DNA from: Blastomussa wellsi
Lineage: Eukaryota; Cnidaria; Anthozoa; Scleractinia; Plerogyridae
Length of the DNA: 64,000 nucleotides
Assembly: GCA_947652115.1 (NCBI GenBank)
Contig: OX393566.1
Coordinates: 22,407,112 to 22,471,111 of the forward strand
Reading direction: 5' to 3'
The translations under genes were made by a program, and so were the position numbers. Position 1 is the first letter of the stretch. Every line of letters starts with the position of its first letter. Shown here in pieces: positions 56,089 to 64,000 of the stretch. Below the pieces are notes generated by a model. The model was not told where the DNA came from and searched no databases. It saw nothing but the letters and a program-made list of their open reading frames with translations.

Positions 56089-57300
56089 AATGGCTGCCAG
56101 TTTTTGAGTTCACAATTCAAAAGAATTTTTACTTTTAAACGAGGTTAGTGAGGCTAATTTAAATACATACAAAAGAATTTTAAATTGGCGGCCATTTTTG
56201 CGTTGGGTCTATTAACAGTCTGTCCATCGAATGCCTCGGTATGAGGCCCCGTCCACACGTATCCGTTTTCGTTTGAAAACGCAACTTTTTCTCCGTTTTC
56301 AAAAAAATTTACGTCCACACGTAGCGTTTTCATATCGTTTTCACCCGTCCACACCAAAACGCTGAAACGATTCGAAAACGCTGACGGTGCATGCGCATTC
56401 GTGGTGATAAAAGTCACAAATGAATGATTTTGCCCTTTCAACGATTTATTTTTAAACGAGTGCAATATCACGGATTGCTGGATAATGTTTTATGTTATAT
56501 TACACAGTCCTGGTTTACACAGCTCTTGTAAATTGATAATGTGGTGTATTAGGTAACTGTGATATAACATATTTAGCATCAGTGAAAATAGTAAGTGGCA
56601 GCGTCCAGGTATAGGATTGGAATAGCATTGATCAACAATCAAAACAACCTCATTAAAAAAAATCCGTTATAAAAATTTTAAATTTAGAAAACAAACTCTG
56701 TGTACAAAAATATGAAACAGTTCCCTTTAAAGTGTCGTGAACGCATGCTTTGTCATTTTAAATACAATAAAGTTAAGCGAATCAGAGTTCAGACGGTATG
56801 ATTTTTCTTACAACTGTAGCATGCCTACGATACGAGTCAGGCTAAATGAGGCATGAAACTTGCATTTGCTCGTGCTTATGCAATCGTGGTGACACAGTTA
56901 TGTGCATTTGAAGAGACCCACCTCATATTGCATTCACGGATTCATAGTTGGATGCAAAAGTCGTACCGTCTAGCTAGATTCCCCGTATGGACAGTTTTCT
57001 AAACCATAAGATCTGCTATTATTGGTGATTCTAAAGAATTGCATTATAAATATAACTTATCATTTTTTGTTGAAAGCTTGTAACAATTGCAATAAGAAGT
57101 CCCTCTTTGCTAGAACCTCCCATTTTGCTTCAGAATAGCATCTTAACCATTTGTGCAGTTTTAAAAAAGACTTCCAAGCAAATTATTTCCTATAAAATAG
57201 TTTCGCTTTGCTTTGGATGTTTAATTTTTTCACAAACTGTGCATGACACTGTTCTTGAATTCAGGGTTCTGATATTTAACCTAAAGTGACATAATTTTAA
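56089..57300. other. Intergenic with a dispersed repeat
   Basis: 56240-56400 (GGCCCCGTCCACACGTATCC, repeated GTCCACAC and CGTTTTC words) looks like part of a dispersed DNA-transposon-derived repeat. The rest has no supported feature. Confidence 0.45.
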
Positions 57301-57307
57301 TTAGTGT

Positions 57308-57313
57308 TTTATT
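57308..57313 (-). promoter_or_regulatory. Poly(A) signal of the SAXO-like gene
   Basis: The minus strand reads AATAAA about 30 bases after the stop at 57341. Confidence 0.6.
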
Positions 57314-57340
57314 ACGTCAAAGTGCACGTATACGTCATCA

Positions 57341-58483
57341 TCAAACAGTAGCCAAGGCCTTCTTTGCCAAGTGTTTGCTCATCCATTCTAGATAGGTACA
57401 CTCGGGAAGTTTCTTTCGATTATAAGCCTCATTGTAAGCTGTGTTACTCGGCATCCTCTCTGTCGACTTCTCGAGCCTTTCTTCCGGTTTCATAGACGTG
57501 CGTGGACGCCCGCCTTCGGCCCCCTTAAAGTCCTGGGTTGTCACGGAACCGTCCGTGTGGAATTTAATCATCGGTTTATGATAAAAGCTTCTCTCGTGGA
57601 GATCGCCATACCGAATGTATGGAACTTTACTGTACGGTTTGAATTGAGCACTGTAAGCCGTCTCGTCGAAGAACTTCGCTTTGCTTGGCTCGATCCTCGA
57701 AGGTGGCCTTATCTTAGTGGATTTGACTGTTTCCTTCTGCTTGAAATCTTCTTTGGTGATGGTGGTGTCAGCAAATTTCGCTTCGGGAGAAACGTATTCA
57801 TTGCCGTCCGGCTTCAGTAGTTTCGTGCGTTCTATCTTACTCGGGTCCCATGTGATCTTGTAAAACTGCTTATTGGTTGTCTCAAAATCACGTGCGTTGT
57901 CCATGGCCAATCGGAGTGTGGCAGGAGGTGGTGTAATGGGTTTAGGCGGCAACGGCATTTTCGCGCCAAAACCTGGAAAGTCGCTCTTTGCCTGGGTGTC
58001 GCTCTGAAATTTAGCGCGCTTTTGAGTCTTCAGTGTCGGCTGGCGAATCGTCATTTCCGGTCTCGTGTCATTCTCTGGCGTCTTGTATGCATCTTTGTGA
58101 ACTGTCCTTAGAAGGTGATCGCCTTCAATACCAATGGTCACTTGTGCCTCCTTTGGCTTGAATGCGTCAGGGCGCGGCGCGAACTTGCCACGGTACACGT
58201 CTTGATTCCACGTTTTCACATCATACTTGCCGTATTTTTCAGGGTAAAGGATGGAGCCAGTGTAACACGGAAGTTCGGCAAATGGAGCCTGTGGAACGGG
58301 CACTTTGGGCGTGAACGTTTGGTTGTGAGTTGTAGCTGATTGGAATTTCAACCCTTTCTTTTGCGTGACAGTCTTTGGGCGGGTTATCTTCACGACCGCT
58401 GGCGGGCCTTGGTCAACAAAGTCTTGTGTATAAATCGTCTTTCCGTCTATTTTCGCTTCCGGTAGTTTGTATTCCTCCACAAA
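57341..58483 (-). CDS. SAXO-like exon 3 (repeat region)
   Basis: Starts after TTGTTTAG with FVEEYKLPEAK and ends ...KKALATV and stop. It holds most of the microtubule-binding-type repeats. Confidence 0.85.
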   Translation of the reverse strand, partial: FVEEYKLPEAKIDGKTIYTQDFVDQGPPAVVKITRPKTVTQKKGLKFQSATTHNQTFTPKVPVPQAPFAELPCYTGSILYPEKYGKYDVKTWNQDVYRGKFAPRPDAFKPKEAQVTIGIEGDHLLRTVHKDAYKTPENDTRPEMTIRQPTLKTQKRAKFQSDTQAKSDFPGFGAKMPLPPKPITPPPATLRLAMDNARDFETTNKQFYKITWDPSKIERTKLLKPDGNEYVSPEAKFADTTITKEDFKQKETVKSTKIRPPSRIEPSKAKFFDETAYSAQFKPYSKVPYIRYGDLHERSFYHKPMIKFHTDGSVTTQDFKGAEGGRPRTSMKPEERLEKSTERMPSNTAYNEAYNRKKLPECTYLEWMSKHLAKKALATV

Positions 58484-60376
58484 CTAAACAAGAAAACAGA
58501 TGGGAGCGAGAACTACTAAGTACAAGGCAAATAAAACTACTTTCGTTGATATAAGTGTACGTATACAATATTGTTTCCGCGTGGAGTGATTGGAACTGAA
58601 TTATAACTTACTAAATATTGTCAAAGTTGGCGTTTATCTCGGATTTATTTGAAGAAACGCGTACTAAAATGAACCTGAGTTAGCACTTTGTTAGCATTTT
58701 TGTTACAGGGCGAACGTTTGCGTCAAATTCCTAGCTATCAGAGTTATTCCTCAATCATCACTCTACACAGCTAACTTCAAGTCACAAATCACATACCCGA
58801 GGGAGGAGTGGGTGGGCACTTGGAGTTGGGGCACTTGAAGTGGACTGATAAATTAGACTTGCAAAATAACGACATTTTTAGCTCATCTGACTCTCAGCCT
58901 GGGGTATGAAAATTTCGTCAATCTCGACCTCAATTAAAACTACCACACAAGTGTAGGGAATTTCATGTCTTGTCACATGAAGTAGGCAGAGTTAACAGTG
59001 GTTCAACACACGCCAGTAGGCATTTTGCAACAAAGATCACATGGTACAAAAGCATGGTGAATTTTGTACCATATGATCACTTGCTGCAAAAGGCCTATTG
59101 ATTGGCACCATACCTTGCAGATTCCTTGCGGTTCAGGTTTCCTGGTAATGAACTCTGTTCGCTGAACAGTTCTGAAATCCATTGGGGGTGGGTTGGGGTT
59201 CCTCAGTCGTGGCAGCGGTTTTCTTGCATTGCGGGGTTTCGTGCCCTCGTGAAGCGTGTAAGTGTTCTGGTAATCGGTCTTAGCTTCTGCCAGTCCTGGT
59301 CGCTTGAAGACTGCTTTCATTTTTTGCGAGTTCTTTGTACAGCCAATGTGGGGATGGAATCCTCTAAAGAGGAAGCAACATGTAAAATGTTTTAGGCTGT
59401 CAGCTGGGGGGGGGGGGGGTACTCCTTGTAATTTTTGGTGGGGGTGTGCAATATATATTTTTGCAATGTTCGTAATTTTTAGTTATTTGGAATCCACAGT
59501 CGATATACTATTTATTGTATAAGACTCCAAATAAAACATCGCCAAAGCCAGACTCTATTTCAGACCAATGTATGCCATTTTTCGGTTCGTCGCATAAAAT
59601 TTGAAGATTGCGTGATCGTCACGGGTGAATTAAGAGAACGCCTACATAGGCCCTACTCTAACACGTGTCTAAAAAAGTCCAAGCTAAATCCGAAAACGGA
59701 TTTTTCGTTTCTTTGTTAAACAGATTAATCCAAGATCACTCGGATCATGCATCAAAGGGACCGAAGCATAAACTCTGGACAAGGATTATTCGGTTCCTGT
59801 TTAATAAAATAATGCAATATTTAAGATTTAAGAATCCAATCTTGGAATTTTTTATTTGAGAAACGCAATTTTCCTGTGCGTTTGAAGTTAGCTGGCCTCC
59901 TTCTAAAGCGCCTGTGTTGTTTCCTGGGATTTGTAATTTTGTATCACGTTAAAAACATGTAGGTGTGAGTCACGGGTGTGGAGCCAGTTCCACCACTCGC
60001 TCTATTGTCGTTCAACATCAAAAGGCGAAGTGGCCTGCGTAGCCGGCGGGATTTGAGGGTGCGAGCTACTCACTCAGCATTCGCGGGCGAAGCCCACGAG
60101 GTCAAGCGGCGAAGCCACGCGAGTGGAAACTTTGATTTCAAATCGACTCCTCACCAATTTCTCCACGGCTTTGCCGCACCGACGACGGCCTCTCCAAAAA
60201 CAAAAGCACTTCGCCGCGAATCCCGCCAGCTACGCAGGCTAAAGGCGAAGCGGCTTTCTTGTCGATCGAGCACCTCACAGGGGCCAATGTATTGACTTCC
60301 AAATCATCCAACAATTGCTCAAAAATTTAATGAAGCAATCCCTTTCGCTAGATTATTATTCTTGTTAATCAACAAA

Positions 60377-60443
<67 letters not shown>

Positions 60444-61009
60444 TGTAATAATAAATCGAGTACAAACACAAAACCGAACACCGAACACAGAACACCAACA
60501 ATTCTATCTATCGAATAAAGATGCGGAAAGACACTTGAAAATTTATGTTAACATCTGAAATTCCAGAGTCTAAAATACTAAGATGTGTAACAAACTCGCC
60601 TTATTGCAATAAACATAAAAAAATCACCCAAAACCCTTTCAGTTTTAACAATAAAATTGATCAAAACACTGGCGCCCTCTGTTGGGTACCGCGCGAACCT
60701 CATCCTCATTCTCATTCTCAGGGATTCATTTTTTGGATCTATAATAAGAAACCACTTAATATAGAATTTTAGCCTATTCTAATGTTTCATCTCAAAATCA
60801 TTCTAGCTTTTTGTTATTAGTACAATACAACAGCTGCTACCAGTCAAGAAGGCATGGGAGGTATTAATAATGAAACGGACAAGCTTTTAGTTGTCTATAT
60901 AATTAAACTTACTGACTTACCCACAATCGCACAACTCGCATACACATTGGAGTCCCTTTTCTTTCAAAAGCTTTTCTGTTTCTGCTGTGTATACTCTTGG
61001 TGCGGCCAT
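57341..61009 (-). CDS. SAXO1/2-like: Stabilizer of axonemal microtubules (SAXO) homologue
   Basis: Three coding exons, 61009-60921, 59363-59114 and 58483-57341, give 493 aa. Joins are GG/GTAAGT (phase 2) to CTCTTTAG, and CAAG/GTATGG (phase 0) to TTGTTTAG. The N-terminus has the family's short cysteine cluster (CVCELCDCGG, followed by FHPHIGC). The body is a series of degenerate repeats with a lysine/alanine-phenylalanine core, for example LKFQSATTHNQTF, AKFQSDTQAKSDF and AKFFDETAYSAQF, as in the Mn repeats by which SAXO proteins bind ciliary microtubules. Length matches human SAXO1 (about 474). The ATG at 61009 has A at -3 and G at +4. A TTTTCAG just upstream suggests a non-coding 5' exon. 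The gene is divergent from PMS1. Confidence 0.82.
59114..59363 (-). CDS. SAXO-like exon 2
   Basis: Starts after CCTCTTTAG in phase 2 (GFHPHIGCTKNSQ) and ends ICK/GTATGG. It carries KTDYQNTYTLHEGTKPRNAR and a proline-rich PRLRNPNPPPMDF. Confidence 0.78.
59665..59870. repeat. Dispersed repeat with inverted ends
   Basis: Second copy of the sequence at 46640-46790. It contains AAATCCGAAAACGGATTTTT and ends ATTTAAGAATCCAATCTTGG. It lies in intron 1 of the SAXO-like gene. Confidence 0.65.
60015..60260. mobile_element. GC-rich foldback MITE
   Basis: AAAGGCGAAGTGGCCTGCGTAGCCGGCGGGAT on the left (read in parts) is inverted at the right as ATCCCGCCAGCTACGCAGGC followed by AAGGCGAAGCGGC. GC-rich against AT-rich surroundings. 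The open frame across it (59978-60295) is a repeat artefact. Confidence 0.75.
60379..60441. repeat. (AAT)n microsatellite
   Basis: About 20 AAT units in intron 1 of the SAXO-like gene. Confidence 0.95.
60921..61009 (-). CDS. SAXO-like exon 1
   Basis: 29 codons plus two bases from ATG 61009 (MAAPRVYTAETEKLLKEKGL, then QCVCELCDC), ending TGTGG/GTAAGT. Confidence 0.78.
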
Positions 61010-61727
61010 AGTTCCTTCTCTGCTCTTCGGAATAATCTGAAAACACATGCATAAACTTCAGTCGGCGAGCAGACAAACATTGTCATGTTTAGACTGAGTC
61101 GAGTTCATGTTGTTGCCGAAATTCGTGACTTTCCCACTGTCAATTACCTTCAAATCAATTGTATATAGCCGCTTTAACTTTCAACAACGCAGATCCTTTA
61201 TATCCTACTCCGATTCGGTGGAAATCCAAGTTGTTTTCATCAGTATAAGTCCAGAGAAAATATTCACAAATTGCCTCTCAAGTGCGATCGAGTGTTGTGA
61301 GCTGGCGTTTTCACGGTTTGTGCCATTGCTATTGACAACAGCAAGGTATGAATAATCTTGCACCGTGGGACATATTCCCTTGGGTAAATGAAATGCCGAA
61401 ATGGGAGTCCTTGATTGGGTATTGTGTTTGCATTATTGTTTATGGGCTATTATGCAATCTGATCTCATGCTTGTCTGTTGTCTTTTGTTCGTGTCAGAAA
61501 TTGTCGGAAATATTCGTAAACGTCCGGTATGTTCGGTAAATCACGAAGAAAAGGCAAATGTACGAATACATTTTCCCGCCCAAGATTAAATATGGTGGAC
61601 GATGTTCACGGAAACACTTCCGAGAATCCTTCCAGAATTTTAGCGTGTTGAACAGATCGAACACTCCATTAAGTAAACAACAAGCGTCTGATTTTCTGTA
61701 GAAATAGAATCTTCAAGCTCGAACGCA
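61010..61727. promoter_or_regulatory. Shared divergent 5' region of SAXO-like and PMS1 genes
   Basis: About 0.7 kb separates the two start codons on opposite strands. No TATA box is obvious on either side. The region has several short frames but no repeat that I recognise. It could act as a bidirectional promoter; this is inferred from arrangement only. Confidence 0.4.
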
Positions 61728-63072
61728 ATGAATCTATTGCCTTCCTCAACAGTTCGACTGATCACCAGTTCTCAAGTTATCACTTCGGTCAGTTCGGTTG
61801 TAAAAGAACTGATTGAGAATTCCCTTGATGCCGGAGCGTTGAGTATTGAAATCAAATTGGTGAGTTCTTTTTTTGTGTTTCATTCCTATTGTTTGTTTAT
61901 TACCGTTTGGCATAATCTATCTAGCCAGAACACTAGACTAGTTACATTAGAAAGTTGCAGGTCATCCCAGGGAGGGGTGTGCACCCCCTGCACCCTCCCC
62001 CTAGATCCGCTCCTAACTCCTCGATTGTAGGGGGAGGGGGGGGGGGGGGTCATGACAGCCATTCATTTTTCTTGTGAAACGTCAGCACGTACAGTTTTGG
62101 CAAAAAAACTCTTGACACTGGGGCGGATATGCGGATCCAGGGATTTTTCTTAGGAGGGGGTGCACCACTAAGGAATGACATAATTGTTGGTGACATAGGT
62201 AGAACACATGACTAGTTATATTAGAAAGCTGCAGGTCATCCCAGGGAGGAGTGTGCACACCCTGCACCCTCCCCCTAGATCCGTTCCTGACTTGACATAA
62301 TGCCATCTGCTAAATAAGAAAGAAATACTGTAATTCTCGATCATGTTTTGCTGCATGTTTAATATGACACGTATTCTAGGATGGATGGGGCTTGGAAAGA
62401 ATTGAAGTTCGTGACAATGGCTGTGGAATAAAACCTGACGATGCTCCCTTCATGGCTCTACCACATTACACTTCAAAAATATCAAGTGACAATGACTTGA
62501 AATCTCTTCAAACATATGGTTTCCGTGGTGAAGCTCTAGGATCACTTTCGTCAGTCAGCAATGTGTCAGTTTTGACGAAGACTGAGTCTGAAGAAGTTGG
62601 CATGCTATACACACTAGAGCGCAACGGCAAAATAGGAGCCACTCAACCAAAACCCACTACTACTGGCACAACTATTATCACCACAAACTTATTTAAGAAC
62701 CTCCCCGTCCGAAAGCAATTCTCTAGCAACAGTAAAAAATGCAAAGATGAGTTAAAAAAAGTCGAAGACTTGGTGATGGCTTATGCGTTAATACATCCCA
62801 CCTTGCGGATCACCTTACGCCATAATAAGGTTGTTGTCTGGCAAAAGAGTAAAGTTGCAGACCAGAGAACAGCTTTATTGTCTGTTTTTGGATCATCGTT
62901 GCTGGCACAAATGGGTGTGATAGAATTTCATGATGAATGTAACAGTGGTATTCATGTACTTGGGTATCTTCCAAGGCCTGGATATGATTTGGAAATTACT
63001 GGGCGTGCTGTGAATGACAGATGTTTTGTCTTCTTTAATGGCAGGCCTGTGAACATGAAGCAAATTTCTCAG
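61728..63072 (+). CDS. PMS1: PMS1-type mismatch repair ATPase, 5' part
   Basis: Exons 61728-61859 and 62380-63072 give residues 1-275; the gene continues beyond the window. Joins are AAATTG/GTGAGT to CGTATTCTAG in phase 0, and the next donor is TCTCAG/GTGTGT. MutL-family GHKL ATPase motifs are intact: motif [11 protein letters not shown] with the catalytic Glu and Mg-binding Asn, motif II DNGCGI, and motif [24 protein letters not shown] and WQKSKVADQ are closer to animal PMS1 than to PMS2 or MLH1, judged from memory of those sequences. PMS1 pairs with MLH1 in the nucleus; its role in repair is minor compared with PMS2. Confidence 0.9.
61935..62015 (+). repeat. Dispersed repeat, copy 2 of 3 (partial)
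   Basis: CTAGTTACATTAGAAAG, GCAGGTCATCCCAGGGAGG and CCCCCTAGATCCGCTCC, in intron 1 of PMS1. Confidence 0.7.
62110..62290 (+). repeat. Dispersed repeat, copy 3 of 3
   Basis: Longer copy, with ACTAAGGAATGACATAAT at the left and CCCCCTAGATCCGTTCC at the right, 180 bp after copy 2 in the same intron. Confidence 0.7.
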
Positions 63073-64000
63073 GTGTGTTTGTAATCTTTAAAGTCAGTAT
63101 TAAAGGGGCAGTCTCGCTCTATTTTAACACATCGAAAATCCAAGGGACGCTTTTCGGTTAATAGAAGCTGCATGATAATGATAAAAAATCCTTTGAAAGA
63201 CTATTGTAATGTATAGAAACTGTTTATAGATGTTTTTGCGGGTGGTTGGCCAAGATCGAGATTGCTGCCAACTTGAAAACATCGGGCCAACGTTTTCGAG
63301 TTTTGCCATTGCATCTCATATAAAATCAGTACTAATACATGTACATTTTGCCTCGTCCTTCCGTTCTGAATTCATTTGATGTAATAAAATTAGTGATTTA
63401 GAAACAATTTGAGTATTGACTGAGGCATTAGAAGTTTAAATTTAGCTACAGTAATTAGCTAACTCTGTGATACATGTACTTCCCCTTTAAACGATACTTT
63501 TAATGAAGTGCATTAGTACAAATAAAGAACGTTTATACAGGGTCCGTACACGTCTTGAAAATCCTTGAATTTCAGAAGTCCAATTTCAAGGCCTTGAAGG
63601 TACTTGACTTTTTATTGAGCAGCATCAAAAATATCAACGCTTCTAAGTTTTAAAGCACTTAAAGACAGTTGAGCAAATGTTCATGTGAACAGAGTATACG
63701 GGTCTTGAATTGCTAACAAAAAAGTATAAAGTATCCATTTCCAGTGCTCCCTCGTTACTCTCACACAACATAGATTGAGCCAAGAAGAGGACCTTGAAAT
63801 TTCAAATTAGGGTTCTCAAAAGTCCTTGTACATTGTAAATGTAGTAGTCCTTGAATTTTAGGACTGGAAAAGCATACATGTACGAACCCTATTTATGTTT
63901 ATAACAATAAAAAATTCTTGAATTCTTGTCAACATAAAATTAAGGTATATAGAGAACTGAAATTATGAGGAAAGGAAACTTTTACTTGTAATTTTTATTT
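63073..64000. other. PMS1 intron 2 (start)
   Basis: No further PMS1 exon is seen before the window ends. 63550-63890 has repeated CTTGAA and AGTCCTTGAATT words (GTCTTGAAAATCCTTGAATT, GTAGTCCTTGAATTTTAGGA), suggestive of an old dispersed repeat. Confidence 0.5.

Noticed and set aside
59978..60295. 105-codon basic plus-strand protein
   Set aside because: It spans a GC-rich foldback repeat; the frame comes from the repeat.
61935..62290. CRISPR-like or satellite array in the PMS1 intron
   Set aside because: Only two related blocks with unequal lengths are present, and the third copy is at 30.9 kb; a dispersed element explains them better.

Overview
The window is animal nuclear DNA, most likely from a cnidarian and probably an anthozoan (stony-coral-like). 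The base for this is: AT-rich sequence; intron-split genes with GT-AG junctions; a mismatch-repair ATPase (PMS1) and an axonemal microtubule protein (SAXO); several secreted cysteine-rich proteins; and many repeat remnants (Penelope-like elements, LINE 3' ends, tRNA-derived SINEs, foldback/TIR elements). The taxon is an inference; no rRNA or mitochondrial marker is present. No prokaryotic operon, CRISPR array or phage is seen.

Layout. 0-11 kb: a short secreted cysteine protein in three exons (1322-2802, +), a related last exon (8471-8736, +), several weak exon-like reading frames, and repeats. 12.5-38.4 kb: two head-to-tail genes on the minus strand for NAALADase/glutamate-carboxypeptidase-II-like type II membrane peptidases (12554-22689 and 28789-38370). 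Each has five coding exons with identical intron phases (2,0,0,1), so they are a tandem duplication. Their introns hold Penelope-like, LINE, SINE and foldback elements. 41.7-42.8 kb: a two-exon minus-strand gene for a secreted precursor with an acidic pro-region, 14 consecutive arginines and a short C-terminal Cys-loop peptide ending Gly-Lys. 47.5-55.7 kb: two tandem plus-strand genes for secreted phospholipase-A2-superfamily proteins; the first carries an apparent frameshift. 57.3-61.0 kb: a minus-strand SAXO-like gene. 61.7 kb to the end: the start of PMS1 on the plus strand, divergent from SAXO across about 0.7 kb; it runs off the window.

The genes do not form a pathway. The shared themes are local duplication of extracellular or membrane proteins (two peptidases, two PLA2-like proteins, two small cysteine proteins) and a dense repeat load. 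The most noteworthy items are: the arginine-rich Cys-loop precursor; the small cysteine family with conserved C-x7-C-x14-C-x8-C spacing; loss of all three arginine-patch positions in both intact peptidases; four hammerhead-like motifs at Penelope-like ends; and TIR elements that carry tRNA-like promoter sequences inside. Exon joins were worked out by eye from splice signals, frame and paralogue comparison; none was checked against transcripts or databases.
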